Positions 1 through 9,796 of a stretch of 64,000 nucleotides of DNA are shown here, piece by piece. Numbering within the stretch: position 1 is the first letter of the stretch; every line of letters begins with the position of its first letter. This DNA comes from Alkalihalobacillus sp. LMS6 (GTDB lineage: Bacteria; Bacillota; Bacilli; Bacillales; Bacillaceae_D): NCBI RefSeq assembly GCF_024362765.1, contig NZ_CP093302.1, forward strand, positions 2,975,564 to 3,039,563, given 5' to 3'. The notes under the pieces are model-generated. The model was given only the letters and a program-made list of their open reading frames with translations. It ran no database searches and was not told the DNA's origin. The position numbers and the translations under genes were made by a program.

Positions 1-33
1 ACCGAAGAATTTCCCGAGAAATAATATCGTTTC

Positions 34-741
34 TTAGCGAACAATGACGTATCCTTTTTTAATTGCTTCAACAACCGCTTGTGTTCGGTCATTTACATTC
101 ATCTTCTGCAAAATATTACTTACATGGTTTTTTACCGTTTTTTCACTTATATACAAGGATTCGCCAATAGCACGGTTATTTTGACCGTCTGTCATGAGTT
201 GAAGCACTTCACATTCACGTCTTGTCAAAATGTGCAATGGCTTACGATATTCGACTTCCCTATAGCCTACTGAATCTTGGTGCTTCTCATCCTGTTTGGC
301 CAAACGACGGTATTCTTTAATTAAATTTGACGTTACTTTCGGGTGAATGTAAGCACCACCTGTCGCCACAACTTTGACAGCTTCTACAAGTGACTCTGCA
401 TCCATTTCTTTTAACAGATAGCCGGATGCACCGGTGCGCAATACGTGCGACACGTAAGACTCATCGTCATGAATCGATAAGATCAGTACCTTTACTTTCG
501 GAAACACTTTCACAAGCTCTTTCGTTGCTTCCACACCGTTAAGTTTGGGCATATTAATATCCATTAAAATCACATCTGGTCGATGGTTACGAACAAGATC
601 AATGACCTGTGATCCATCTTCTCCATCCGCTACAACATTAAAATTTTGTTCCATTGATAAGATTCGTTTTACTCCTTCTCTAAACAATGGGTGATCATCT
701 ATAATCACGATTCTTATTTCATCCGTTTCTTGTACTATCAT
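34..741 (-). CDS. degU: Two-component response regulator DegU
   Basis: NarL/FixJ-family response regulator, partner of DegS, controlling degradative enzyme secretion, competence and motility in Bacillus. The N-terminal receiver domain shows the acidic pair IIDDH (residues 15-16), the phosphoacceptor Asp in ILMDINMP (about residue 61) and the LLKEM lysine. The C-terminal LuxR-type helix-turn-helix ([10 protein letters not shown], then [19 protein letters not shown]) is nearly identical to B. subtilis DegU, as I recall it. An in-frame GTG lies at 750, but the ATG at 741 has GAGAGGTG seven bases upstream, so I prefer 741. It lies 30 bp downstream of degS and is surely co-transcribed. Family assignment is very secure. 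Confidence 0.97.
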   Translation of the reverse strand: MIVQETDEIRIVIIDDHPLFREGVKRILSMEQNFNVVADGEDGSQVIDLVRNHRPDVILMDINMPKLNGVEATKELVKVFPKVKVLILSIHDDESYVSHVLRTGASGYLLKEMDAESLVEAVKVVATGGAYIHPKVTSNLIKEYRRLAKQDEKHQDSVGYREVEYRKPLHILTRRECEVLQLMTDGQNNRAIGESLYISEKTVKNHVSNILQKMNVNDRTQAVVEAIKKGYVIVR

Positions 742-771
742 TGGATTCACCTCTCGTAAACTACTACGTTA

Positions 772-1902
772 TTAGACTGTTGTTACAGGTAGTTGAATTA
801 AAATATTTGTTCCCTGTTCTATTTCCGATTGAATCGTAATGGCGCCATTTAACATATTCACTCTTTCTTTCATGCCAATAATGCCAAACGAAGAGTCTTT
901 TTTAGTCGAAGGGTTAAACCCAACGCCATCATCTTTTATGACCACCATTACGTTGTTTCGTTTCATTTCAATTTTCACTAGTACCTCAGTTGGGTTTGCA
1001 TGTTTAATCGCGTTTTGAACGGCTTCTTGAATAAGTCGAAAAACAGCTATCTCAAAGTGTTGTTCAAGTCGAGTTTCAATGCCTAAATGTTTAAAATGAA
1101 CCGTTAATCCATGTCGCTCTTCAATATTCTCTAAATATTTTCTAAGCGTCGGGATTAAGCCTAAATCCTCAAGCGCCATCGGACGTAAGTCATAAATAAT
1201 TCTTCTTACTTCAGCTAATGAAGATCGGACCATTTTTCGTAAACCGCGAATTTCTTTTAATGCTTCATGAATGCCCTTTTCTTGGTAGATTCGTTCGATT
1301 AATTCTGAATGTAGCATAACGTTCGCCATCATTTGCGCCGGTCCGTCATGAATTTCACGGGATAATCGACCTCTTTCTTCCTCCTGAGCTTCTATAATCT
1401 TCAACCCAAATGATTGCTTTTCCTTTGCATCTTCAATAATTTCTCCAACTTTTTTTAAATCGCTCGACAGAAAATCAAACACAACCGACATCTGGACAGA
1501 TAGCTGTTCCGCACGACTTATCGTATCTTGTAAATTCTTTAAGCGACGTTCAATGTCATCTCTTCTTGTTCGCAATAGCTTTTCTTCTTGTTGCAGAACG
1601 GCCATTTCGACTTGAAATTCACTAGCTTGCTCATACGCTACCCTCACTTCTTCGTTCGTGTAGCTTTGAAATTCTTTGCTTACTTTTGCTAAGCGATTTC
1701 TTGCATGCCTTGCATGTAAAGAGGACTTGTCCACTTTGTCAATGACTTCGACAACTTTCTGCTTTGTCTGCTCAAGCTCTTTGCTTAAATAGGCATGTTC
1801 ATTTCTAGATCGTTCGCCAATCTCAAAAATCTTTTCTCTACTTGTTGAAACTGTATCTATAGTCTGAGAAATAATCTGATTCAGAACTTTTACTTCTTCC
1901 AT
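772..1902 (-). CDS. degS: Sensor histidine kinase DegS
   Basis: Cytoplasmic (no membrane segment) histidine kinase that phosphorylates DegU. The N-terminal half (residues 1-165) is a long coiled-coil sensor region. The HisKA_3 motif EIHDGPAQ carries the phosphoacceptor His185, followed by a HATPase_c domain with the N box (NAIKHANP) and the G boxes DDGVGF and GIIGMKERV. Its 376 residues match the family size (about 385 in B. subtilis). The ATG is preceded by GTGGGGA at normal spacing. It is divergent from yvyE across a 242-bp intergenic region, the same order as in B. subtilis. Confidence 0.96.
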   Translation of the reverse strand: MEEVKVLNQIISQTIDTVSTSREKIFEIGERSRNEHAYLSKELEQTKQKVVEVIDKVDKSSLHARHARNRLAKVSKEFQSYTNEEVRVAYEQASEFQVEMAVLQQEEKLLRTRRDDIERRLKNLQDTISRAEQLSVQMSVVFDFLSSDLKKVGEIIEDAKEKQSFGLKIIEAQEEERGRLSREIHDGPAQMMANVMLHSELIERIYQEKGIHEALKEIRGLRKMVRSSLAEVRRIIYDLRPMALEDLGLIPTLRKYLENIEERHGLTVHFKHLGIETRLEQHFEIAVFRLIQEAVQNAIKHANPTEVLVKIEMKRNNVMVVIKDDGVGFNPSTKKDSSFGIIGMKERVNMLNGAITIQSEIEQGTNILIQLPVTTV

Positions 1903-2144
1903 TTCAAATCCCCACTTTTTTATTAAAACAATGGTGTAGGTTAGCTCAAGCCTTCCGCTTTTAAATTAAGCCACTTTCCGTTATTCTTATCTTACACTAT
2001 CCGATGGAGAAAGAAAGACGAATATCGTAAAAGAACGGGATCTTTTTCTCTGTAGTAGAGAATATCGCCTATACTATCAGACCAGTATTACATCACGGTT
2101 TCGCCAATATGTAAAAATATAAAAATTATAATGGAGGGAACCCA

Positions 2145-2783
2145 TTGCTAGAGAACTATAAAACGGTTAAAGAGCGTGGCAATCACGAAATCGTCATTCA
2201 AAAATCGCGATTTATTGCTCATTTTAAACGGACAAAAACAGAACAAGAAGCGCTTGACTTTATTCAAGAAATCAAAAAAGAGCACTGGAATGCCACGCAT
2301 AATTGCTCTGCTTATCTAATTGGTGAACAAGATCTTATCCAAAAAGCAAACGATGACGGAGAGCCTAGTGGAACAGCCGGTGTACCTATGCTAGAAGTCT
2401 TAAAGAAAAGAAGACTTAAAGACATAGCTGTCGTCGTGACTCGTTACTTTGGCGGGATTAAATTAGGAGCAGGTGGACTCATTCGTGCATACGGTAGTTC
2501 CGTAAGTGAAGGCTTAAATCACGTTGGCGTTGTGAATCGCACCCTTTGCTATACAATGGAAACAACCATTGATTATACATGGCTCGGAAAAATTGAAAAT
2601 GAAATTCGACAGTCTCTTTACCAATTAAAAGAGATCACATACGCAGACCTTGTTACCATCCATGTATATGTTGAAGCAAACAATGTTGACGCCTATCTCG
2701 AATGGATGACGGAATTAACAAACGGGCAAAGCGAAACGAAACAAGGAAAAAGCGTCTATTTAGAAACAGACGCTGATACGTGA
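2145..2783 (+). CDS. yvyE: YigZ/IMPACT family protein YvyE
   Basis: Member of the YigZ/IMPACT family (UPF0029 N-terminal domain plus DUF1949 C-terminal domain), 212 residues. Conserved blocks include HNCSAY, DDGEPSGTAGVPML and TRYFGGIKLGAGGLIRAYG. Family members are linked to translation regulation, but the molecular role in Bacillus is not settled. The start is TTG, preceded by GGAGGGA five bases upstream; no ATG fits better. Its 3' end overlaps the convergent pcp gene by 28 bp. Its position next to degS is conserved with B. subtilis. Confidence 0.93.
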   Translation: MLENYKTVKERGNHEIVIQKSRFIAHFKRTKTEQEALDFIQEIKKEHWNATHNCSAYLIGEQDLIQKANDDGEPSGTAGVPMLEVLKKRRLKDIAVVVTRYFGGIKLGAGGLIRAYGSSVSEGLNHVGVVNRTLCYTMETTIDYTWLGKIENEIRQSLYQLKEITYADLVTIHVYVEANNVDAYLEWMTELTNGQSETKQGKSVYLETDADT

Positions 2784-3373
2784 GAAACGAGTGCTTGGAT
2801 CGATGCCTCTATCGCTTTCAGAAGCTGATCATTGGATAGGGGCATACCTTGTTTGATTTCATTCGTAAACGGAATATGGATAAAACCAGCAGGGACTGTT
2901 TCATTCTTTCGATTCATCTCGTGAAGCGTTCCGTACATCAACGCATTACACACATAGGTACCAGCTGTATTCGATACATACACACTCGCATCATACGGAA
3001 GAATCGCCGCTTCCATTTCTCGTAAAGGCAACGTTGAAAAATACGCAGCCGCTCCTTCTTCTTTTATAAAGCAATCTCTCCTTTGAACCCCATCATTATC
3101 TCCCGGACCATCCATAATATTAATCGCAACTCGTTCAAGAGAGATCGCTGTCCGATTCCCTGCCAACCCTAGCATGACAACAGCCGCAGGATCCGTTTCC
3201 TCAACGATGCGTGCCAATGTTTCACTGGCTCGGTTAAATGAAACAGGCAGAACTTCTCCCTTTATGGTCACGCCATTAATCACCTTTCCATCTAACTCCC
3301 CTACTACCCACTGACTTGGATTTGCTTCATGGTCAAGGAAAGGCTCAAATCCCGTTAAAATGATTGGTTTCAT
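2756..3373 (-). CDS. pcp: Pyrrolidone-carboxylate peptidase (pyroglutamyl peptidase I)
   Basis: Cysteine peptidase C15 that removes N-terminal pyroglutamate from peptides in the cytoplasm. The N-terminal LTGFEPF motif and the catalytic triad neighbourhoods are visible: Glu in LERVAIN, Cys in AGTYVCNALMY and His in GFIHIPF. Its 205 residues are close to the usual 200-215. The gene is convergent with yvyE and the coding ends overlap by 28 bp, so both must share or lack an intrinsic terminator there. A role in peptide use would fit the nearby oligopeptide transporter, but that link is only positional. Confidence 0.94.
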   Translation of the reverse strand: MKPIILTGFEPFLDHEANPSQWVVGELDGKVINGVTIKGEVLPVSFNRASETLARIVEETDPAAVVMLGLAGNRTAISLERVAINIMDGPGDNDGVQRRDCFIKEEGAAAYFSTLPLREMEAAILPYDASVYVSNTAGTYVCNALMYGTLHEMNRKNETVPAGFIHIPFTNEIKQGMPLSNDQLLKAIEASIQALVSHVSASVSK

Positions 3374-3447
3374 CCTAAAAACCCCTTTACTTTCCTGATT
3401 AATGTCACTATCATATCATATGACAACATAAGAATGAGGGACGTTCA

Positions 3448-4053
3448 TTGGATACTTGGGAAATCTTTACGATTATTGGCACAATTGCATTTGCCTTATC
3501 TGGCGCAATTGTCGCGTTTGAAGAAAAATATGATTTATTCGGCGTCTATACACTCGCCTTTATCACTGCCTTTGGTGGTGGGATGATTCGAAACATCGTC
3601 GTCGGCATACCCGTTTCAGCTTTTTGGAGTCAGACGTCTTTATTTATTATTACGTTTTTGCTTATTACCACACTATTCTTCCTACCCGCTTTTTTATTTA
3701 AACTTTGGGATCGCTGGGGCGTCTTCTTTGACGCAGTCGGCCTATCCGCTTTTGCGATACAAGGCGCCCTTTTCGCCAAAACCGCAAACGAATCCATTTT
3801 TGCGATGATGCTCGCTGCCGTGCTAACAGGAGTAGGAGGCGGTATCCTCCGTGATGTCCTGGCTGGAAGAAAGCCAATGGTGCTTCACAGTGACATTTAC
3901 GCAGGCTGGGCCCTAATGGGCGGTATTATTATCGGACTCGGCTTCGACCATCCGATTATGCAATATGTATTATTCGTAATGATTATTGTTATGCGTATGC
4001 TTACGGTTCATTATAAATGGCGCTTGCCTCAGGTGGATAAGCGGATAGGGTAA
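3448..4053 (+). CDS. Trimeric intracellular cation channel (TRIC/UPF0126) family membrane protein
   Basis: Integral membrane protein of 201 residues with about seven hydrophobic segments and the duplicated glycine-rich signatures of the UPF0126/YvgT family: TAFGGGMIRNIVVG in the first half and TGVGGGILRDVLAG in the second. Prokaryotic homologues form trimeric cation or anion-permeable channels in structural studies; the physiological substrate here is unknown. The start is TTG with GAGGGA six bases upstream. It is monocistronic, ending at a strong hairpin shared with the convergent oligopeptide operon. Confidence 0.9.
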   Translation: MDTWEIFTIIGTIAFALSGAIVAFEEKYDLFGVYTLAFITAFGGGMIRNIVVGIPVSAFWSQTSLFIITFLLITTLFFLPAFLFKLWDRWGVFFDAVGLSAFAIQGALFAKTANESIFAMMLAAVLTGVGGGILRDVLAGRKPMVLHSDIYAGWALMGGIIIGLGFDHPIMQYVLFVMIIVMRMLTVHYKWRLPQVDKRIG

Positions 4054-4089
4054 AAAAGAATGGGAAGCATATGCTCCCCATTCTTTTTC
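4053..4089. terminator. Bidirectional intrinsic terminator
   Basis: Near-perfect inverted repeat centred on GCATATGC, with AAAAAGAATGGG on the left and CCCATTCTTTTT on the right, giving T-runs on both strands. It sits between the convergent ends of the TRIC-family gene and the oligopeptide-binding lipoprotein gene. Confidence 0.88.
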
Positions 4090-5925
4090 TTATTCATCTA
4101 CAGCTGCATTTTCATCATTTAATTGAACGGTGTGCCAGCCATAATCATTATTTCCAACTTCATATGAGATTCCACTCACACGATTATTAACCGGAAACGT
4201 ATCAATTTGGTAAAGCGTCGGTGCTAAAGGCAGTGCTTCATTAATGTGAGCTTGAAAATCATTATATACATTTTGACGATACGATTGATCAAAAGCTTCT
4301 TCTGATAAGCCATCAGCTAATAGTTCCTCAAGAGTATCATCAGTATATCTTGGATAGTTAAAGAGTGACTGCGGTCCAAAAATCCCTGACGGGTCAACAT
4401 CAGAACCAACATTCCAGCCTGCCGAATACATATCGATCGCTGGATCATCCTCTTCAATTCGATCGTAGAATGCATTTGGTTCAGTAAGAGACCCTTCGAG
4501 CAACTCAATGTTTAAACCTATGTCCCTCCACGCTTGCATTTCGTAGTTCGATACTGCTTCTGCTGTTGCATCACCTTGACGTGCTGCATACGTAATAACG
4601 AGTTCCTCACCATCTGGGTCTTCGACAAAGCCATCTCCATCTAAATCTTCATAGCCTGCTTCTGCCAATAATTCTTTCGCTCTTTCCGGATCATATTCAA
4701 ATCCAGGATTATTATCATCATGATAAAGAGCATGGTAAGGTGGAATAACTGTTGTAGCTGGGAAACGCAATCCATTGTACATGCGATTTCCTAACTCTTC
4801 ATAATTAACTGCCAAACGAACCGCTTCTCTTAACGACTCATCCGCCATTTTTGAATCTGGATCATAAACCACTTCACTAGCGTCAGCGTCCCACGTCCCT
4901 AGTTTAAAGCCTGTATATTGATATCCTCTCGAAACTCTTCCTAACCAATTAACATTACTCATATCTGCATTATCTGCAAACTGCGTTGCTGGGAAGGTTG
5001 TGACCATATCAATTTGTCCAGAACTTAATGACTCTGCAACCACATCCGGGTTTACGACAGTAAGAATAACCTCATCAACAAGTGGTTCCCCTTGCCAATA
5101 ATCCTCATTTTTTGATAATGTGACAGACTCACCAGGAACAATACTTTCAACGACAAACGGTCCGTATCCTAATGGCTCTCGACGTACTTGATCAGAAGCA
5201 GGGATATCTGCTACTTCAACACCTTCAAAGTAATGCTTTGGCATCGCGTAATAATGAATCCCACCACTCATTAATGAAGGCGTTGCTTCTTTAAACGTTA
5301 ATTCAACTGTTTTTTCATCAATAATGTTTAGACCAGAAATCTCATCTGCTTCCTCGTTATGGTATTCTTCCATCCCCACTATATTTCTATAGGAAGCATC
5401 ATAGCGTACACCATCGTAATCTTTATGGCCAATAACCTCATGAGCAAATACAAAATCTTCTGCTTTTACAGGCTCTCCATCATGCCAATTAACATTATCT
5501 TTAATTGTAATTGTATAAGTTAAATTATCATCCGATACATCAATTGTTGCTGCTCCTTCATCGGTAATGTTAAAGGCTTCATCCATCCTAAACAAAGATT
5601 CACTAAACCATTCTAAGATATCAGCATCTGTTGAAATAGAATAGTGTTGCCAATCTAGCGTCCCTTCGAATGGGGATGGCGTTACGATACCTACATTTAA
5701 TGTACCGCCCTCAATTGGATCTCCGTCAGCAGTTTTTGTTGGCTCAAAATCATCTAAAGAATATACGCCATCTTCATTTTCAATTGTCTCTTCTGAACCA
5801 CCCTCTTCTCCAGTACCGCTCGATTCGGACGATCCACCATCTCCATTATCACTACATGCAGCAAGTGCTAACACAGCAACTAGTGTAGGTGCTAAATAAA
5901 ATTTAGGTTGTAAAAACTTTTTCAT
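4090..5925 (-). CDS. Oligopeptide ABC transporter, substrate-binding lipoprotein (SBP_bac_5)
   Basis: Extracellular family 5 solute-binding lipoprotein, 611 residues. The N-terminus has a Lys-rich n-region, a hydrophobic core and the lipobox LAAC (Cys about residue 24), followed by a Ser/Gly/Glu-rich acidic linker. Typical SBP_bac_5 stretches follow (ITIKDNVNWHDGEPVKAEDF; LREAVRLAVNY; YDPERAKELLAEAGY). It also carries DxDxDG-like loops (DLDGDGFVEDPDGE) that might bind calcium. The protein is very acidic, as expected for a surface protein of an alkaliphile. GGAGGAG precedes the ATG. It is the last gene of the minus-strand Lrp-ATPase-ATPase-permease-permease-lipoprotein operon. The exact peptide substrate cannot be told. 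Confidence 0.93.
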   Translation of the reverse strand: MKKFLQPKFYLAPTLVAVLALAACSDNGDGGSSESSGTGEEGGSEETIENEDGVYSLDDFEPTKTADGDPIEGGTLNVGIVTPSPFEGTLDWQHYSISTDADILEWFSESLFRMDEAFNITDEGAATIDVSDDNLTYTITIKDNVNWHDGEPVKAEDFVFAHEVIGHKDYDGVRYDASYRNIVGMEEYHNEEADEISGLNIIDEKTVELTFKEATPSLMSGGIHYYAMPKHYFEGVEVADIPASDQVRREPLGYGPFVVESIVPGESVTLSKNEDYWQGEPLVDEVILTVVNPDVVAESLSSGQIDMVTTFPATQFADNADMSNVNWLGRVSRGYQYTGFKLGTWDADASEVVYDPDSKMADESLREAVRLAVNYEELGNRMYNGLRFPATTVIPPYHALYHDDNNPGFEYDPERAKELLAEAGYEDLDGDGFVEDPDGEELVITYAARQGDATAEAVSNYEMQAWRDIGLNIELLEGSLTEPNAFYDRIEEDDPAIDMYSAGWNVGSDVDPSGIFGPQSLFNYPRYTDDTLEELLADGLSEEAFDQSYRQNVYNDFQAHINEALPLAPTLYQIDTFPVNNRVSGISYEVGNNDYGWHTVQLNDENAAVDE

Positions 5926-5939
5926 AATTGCTCCTCCTT

Positions 5940-6851
5940 TTAACCTCTTCTTTGTTTTGCGTCAGTCGCACGTTTTAATGCTTGACCAACATTATTTATA
6001 CACAGCATCAAAATCAAAACTAAAATTGATGCGGGTAACCATACCCATGGGCGCAGCTCGAAAATCTGAGGATTTGTTGCATGACTCATTAATGTACCTA
6101 AACTAGGAGTTGACTCTGGAAAGCCAAAGCCTAAAAATGAAAGCCCTGTTTCTATCCCAATATTTGCTGCCAAACTTAACGTAAGATTTACGATAATAAT
6201 TGAATTAAGATTTGGTAACAAATGACTAAATATTATTTTATAGTGCGGTGTCCCTAAAGTTCTTGCTGCTTGTATATACTCTAGTTCACTTTGTTGTAAT
6301 GCTTTTGATCGAATTAACCTAGCCATTGATATCCAAATAAATGCAGACATAATTAGTGTAAATTGCAGTAGAGAATAATTAGGAACTACCGCTACAAAAG
6401 CAATAATAATCATCGTTGTAGGTAGCACTAAAAAGAAATCTACTATTCTCATAATGACATTGTCTGTATGACCACCAAAATATCCTGCTAACAATCCCAT
6501 TGCTAAACCTACTAAACCGGACAAAGCTGTTACAGCGATCCCGATAAGTAAAGAATTACGGGTACCAATAATTAACTGACCAAATACATCACGGCCACCA
6601 TGATCGGTCCCTAACCAAAACTCTGATGATGGAGGTTCAAATATTGCTAATAAATCAACAGTAACAATTTGATCTTGATCTAAAATAATCGAAACACCAA
6701 ATACAAATGCAGCTATTAAAAAGAGAAGAATCGCCGAGAATAACGCTACCTTATCTTTTAAGATTTCAACAAGTATAACTTTAGCTCCAGACGGTGTTTT
6801 GATGGCAGAATCATTATTTGGATCTATTTGCATGTTTTTTTGAGTTTCCAT
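5940..6851 (-). CDS. Oligopeptide ABC transporter permease, OppC type
   Basis: Inner-membrane permease of the DppC/OppC family, 303 residues. A cytoplasmic N-terminal tail leads into a first membrane helix (VALFSAILLFLIAAFVF). The OppC_N signature LGTDHGGRDVFGQLIIGTRNSL comes next, then about five further helices. The EAA loop ARTLGTPHYKIIFSHLLPN contacts the ATPases. AGAGGGTGGGAA lies upstream of the ATG. It starts 16 bp after the OppB-type permease and is followed 14 bp later by the lipoprotein gene, so co-transcription is near certain. Confidence 0.94.
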   Translation of the reverse strand: METQKNMQIDPNNDSAIKTPSGAKVILVEILKDKVALFSAILLFLIAAFVFGVSIILDQDQIVTVDLLAIFEPPSSEFWLGTDHGGRDVFGQLIIGTRNSLLIGIAVTALSGLVGLAMGLLAGYFGGHTDNVIMRIVDFFLVLPTTMIIIAFVAVVPNYSLLQFTLIMSAFIWISMARLIRSKALQQSELEYIQAARTLGTPHYKIIFSHLLPNLNSIIIVNLTLSLAANIGIETGLSFLGFGFPESTPSLGTLMSHATNPQIFELRPWVWLPASILVLILMLCINNVGQALKRATDAKQRRG

Positions 6852-6867
6852 TTAATTTCCCACCCTC

Positions 6868-7830
6868 TTACTTAATACGAATTCTTGGATCTACCATACT
6901 TAATATAATGTCTGAGAGCATTGTGCCAATTACAGCTAAACATCCTGAAAGCAATAACAGAGCGGTTACCACACTATAGTCTCTATTATTTATTGAAGAT
7001 ATCAGTAAATCCCCAATGCCAGGAAAGCTAAATACTCTCTCAATGAAGACAGAGCCACCAAGTATACCTGTTATTTCATATCCAAAAAAAGCCGCAATAG
7101 GAAGCAGGGAATTCCTAAAAATATGCTTATTATAGATTCTATTTTCACTTGCACCTTTTGCTTTAGCTGTTAGAATAAACTCTTTGTGCTTAATATCTAT
7201 AATCTCACTTCTCAAATATTGAACTGTACCGACTGTAGTAATAAGCGCTAAAGATAGCGCAGGCAAGGTCATATGATAGATTTTACTTATATAATATTCT
7301 AATGTGCCAGCAGAAAGACCCGGTGATACACTACCACTAACCGGGAACCAGTCCAATCGAAAACCGAAAATGAATAATGCTATTAATCCGAAAATAAAAC
7401 TTGGAACCGCAAATCCAACATATGTATATCCTGCAATTGCACGGTCAGCCCACGTATCATTAAAACGTCCACTAACAATCCCTAAAGGAATTGCAATTAA
7501 ATATGAGAATATTAGGGTTAACAACCCAAGACCTGCTGTATTTAATAATCGATCACCAATCAACTCCGTAACAGGCATCTTATATCTAAATGACTGTCCA
7601 AAATCACCTGTAACAGCACTGGATATCCAGCGTCCATATTGCTCATACCACGGATCGTTAAGACCATGAATCTCTCTCATCTCTTCTAGTCTCTCTGCTG
7701 TAATGCTTGGATCGATCATTCCTGTAAAAGGATCACCAGGCATTTGGCTTGCTAATATAAAAACTAATAAACTCAAGAAAAAAAGTTGCGGAATTGCAAT
7801 TATTATTCTCCTAATGATAAATTTCCACAT
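6868..7830 (-). CDS. Oligopeptide ABC transporter permease, OppB type
   Basis: DppB/OppB-family permease, 320 residues, with the typical N-terminus MWKFIIRRIIIAIPQL and a first membrane helix ending near a PGDPF motif. About six membrane segments are visible, with the EAA loop AKAKGASENRIYNKHIFRNSLLP and the C-terminal NRDYSVVTALLLLSG segment. The gene starts 2 bp after the stop of the upstream ATPase gene, with AAAGAGGTT as ribosome-binding site inside that gene. It forms the heteromeric channel with the OppC-type protein encoded next. Confidence 0.95.
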   Translation of the reverse strand: MWKFIIRRIIIAIPQLFFLSLLVFILASQMPGDPFTGMIDPSITAERLEEMREIHGLNDPWYEQYGRWISSAVTGDFGQSFRYKMPVTELIGDRLLNTAGLGLLTLIFSYLIAIPLGIVSGRFNDTWADRAIAGYTYVGFAVPSFIFGLIALFIFGFRLDWFPVSGSVSPGLSAGTLEYYISKIYHMTLPALSLALITTVGTVQYLRSEIIDIKHKEFILTAKAKGASENRIYNKHIFRNSLLPIAAFFGYEITGILGGSVFIERVFSFPGIGDLLISSINNRDYSVVTALLLLSGCLAVIGTMLSDIILSMVDPRIRIK

Positions 7831-7832
7831 AA

Positions 7833-8759
7833 TTAACCTCTTTCCGGTATTGCAACTTTATGTGTATTAGATATTTTTTTTAAGGGGTGTGCAAGCCCTT
7901 CACTATCAAAATAATTTTTAGTGTTTGATTCGTAATCCTCATTTATTAATCTTCTTGTATTCTGAACTTCCCCCCGCTTGGTAGGATCTATGTCTGGTAT
8001 TGAAGCAATCAATCGTTTTGTATAGATATGTTGGGGATTATTAAATATATCGTCTGGCGTACCTTCTTCTACAAATCTACCTTTATACATAATCCCGATA
8101 TGGTCACAGATATGACGGATAATTCCTAAATCATGACTAATAAAGAAATAAGTCAAGTTTAAATCTTTCTGAATGTCTTGCATAAAATTTAAAACTTGCG
8201 CTTGAACGGAGACGTCTAATGCAGAGACTGGTTCATCAGCAATAATTAATTTTGGCTTTAATGCTATTGCTCGAGCAATTCCAATTCGTTGCCTTTGACC
8301 TCCTGAGAATTCATGGGGATATTTAAAAATACTGTCAGGACTAATGCCTACCCTTTCTAGTAACTCCTGAACAGCTTTTCGCTCCTCCACCTTAGACAAT
8401 TTCTCGAAATTTCTAAACGGTTCTGCAATGATGTCCAAAATCCGTTTCTTTGGATTCAATGAAGAATAAGGATCTTGAAAAACCATTTGAACATCTCGCC
8501 TAAAATCTTTCATATTGCGCTTAGTTACCTCTTTATTGTCGATAAATATTTGACCAGATGTAATATCGTTCAAACCAATTATTCCTCGTCCAGTTGTGGT
8601 TTTTCCAGAACCGGATTCACCAACCAATCCATAGGTCTTTCCTTCTTCAAGATTAATATTTAAACCATCTACAGCTTTGACATGACCGATTGTTCTCTTT
8701 AAGATACCTGCCTTGATAGGAAAGTGTATCTTTAAATCTTTAATTTCCAGAAACCCCAT
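7833..8759 (-). CDS. Oligopeptide ABC transporter ATP-binding protein, OppF type
   Basis: ABC ATPase with Walker A GESGSGKTT, Q-loop, signature FSGGQRQR, Walker B LIIADEP followed by VSALD, and the switch His in ISHDLGI. The C-terminal oligo/HPY domain is short. An open frame extends to 8870, but it has no ribosome-binding site. The ATG at 8759 follows AAAGGGGAAG and gives the standard start MGFLEIKDLKIHF. This start lies 20 bp inside the end of the preceding ATPase gene, a typical translational-coupling overlap. OppF-type proteins pair with OppD-type proteins. Confidence 0.94.
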   Translation of the reverse strand: MGFLEIKDLKIHFPIKAGILKRTIGHVKAVDGLNINLEEGKTYGLVGESGSGKTTTGRGIIGLNDITSGQIFIDNKEVTKRNMKDFRRDVQMVFQDPYSSLNPKKRILDIIAEPFRNFEKLSKVEERKAVQELLERVGISPDSIFKYPHEFSGGQRQRIGIARAIALKPKLIIADEPVSALDVSVQAQVLNFMQDIQKDLNLTYFFISHDLGIIRHICDHIGIMYKGRFVEEGTPDDIFNNPQHIYTKRLIASIPDIDPTKRGEVQNTRRLINEDYESNTKNYFDSEGLAHPLKKISNTHKVAIPERG

Positions 8760-9762
8760 TTGTTGCTTCCCCTTTCGGTGCGAATTCAAATGTTTTATAA
8801 CAACTGCAACGAACGTAATGATTAGGCGAGATTTCGTGTAGCTGAGGATCTTCTTCATGAGCTGATTCACTTAACCATGGAATACGACTTGCAAACCTGC
8901 AACCTGTTCTTGGCAAATTTGCTAAAGAAGGAACAACTCCTTGAATAACATGTAACTTTGTTTTGGCAATATTGTTTGTTGGGTTTGATTGCAACAAAGA
9001 TCGAGTATACGGGTGTTTAGGATTTTTAAATAATTCTTCCACTGGCGCTAACTCAACGATTTGGCCAGCGTACATAACCGCTATTTTGTCAGCCATCTCT
9101 GCTACTACCCCTAAATCATGTGTAATTAAGATGACACCACTATTTAGTTCATTCTTAAGTTTACTTATTAACCCTAAAATTTGGGCTTGAATTGTTACAT
9201 CTAATGCTGTAGTTGGTTCATCGGCTATTAAAAATGCTGGATTACATGAGATAGCAATTCCAATAACAACTCTTTGTCTCATGCCTCCAGATAATTCGTG
9301 AGGATATTGGTTATAGACAACATCTGGCCTTGCAATTCCGACTTGCTGTAAGAGCTCTAGTACTCTAGATTTACGCTCAGCCTTAGACAATTTCGTATGT
9401 AAAATTAAAGACTCCTCAATCTGCTTACCAATGATCATTAACGGATTTAGAGCAGACATAGGGTCTTGGAAGATCATTCCTAACTCTCCACCTCGCAATT
9501 TTTGTAACCTTGTTTCGGAGACTTTAAGAATATCTTCACCTTTATACTTAATCTCACCCTCAATTTTAGAGTTGTTTTTTGGATGTAGACCTAAAATAGA
9601 AAAACCGAGTGCACTCTTACCTGATCCTGACTCACCGACGATTCCAAGGACTTCATTTTTATTTACATCAAGAGATACGTTGTCTACCGCTGCGTAATAG
9701 TCATCTTTTATACGGAATGATGTTTTTAATCCCTTAATTTCTAATAATCTGTTATTTTCCAT
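8740..9762 (-). CDS. Oligopeptide ABC transporter ATP-binding protein, OppD type
   Basis: ABC ATPase with Walker A GESGSGKSA, signature LSGGMRQR, Walker B LIADEP followed by TTALD, and switch His in ITHDLGV. The C-terminal oligopeptide/dipeptide domain contains the Cys-bearing stretches TGCRFASRIP and YVRCSCYK, the pattern of the iron-sulfur-type Cys cluster in OppD/DppD proteins. A GTG at 9771 is possible, but ATG 9762 has AGGGTGGG upstream. It lies 34 bp after the Lrp-type regulator gene and overlaps the OppF-type gene. Confidence 0.94.
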   Translation of the reverse strand: MENNRLLEIKGLKTSFRIKDDYYAAVDNVSLDVNKNEVLGIVGESGSGKSALGFSILGLHPKNNSKIEGEIKYKGEDILKVSETRLQKLRGGELGMIFQDPMSALNPLMIIGKQIEESLILHTKLSKAERKSRVLELLQQVGIARPDVVYNQYPHELSGGMRQRVVIGIAISCNPAFLIADEPTTALDVTIQAQILGLISKLKNELNSGVILITHDLGVVAEMADKIAVMYAGQIVELAPVEELFKNPKHPYTRSLLQSNPTNNIAKTKLHVIQGVVPSLANLPRTGCRFASRIPWLSESAHEEDPQLHEISPNHYVRCSCYKTFEFAPKGEATNGVSGN

Positions 9763-9796
9763 TATGCCCACCCTACTCGGTCATTTGTTGTTTCGT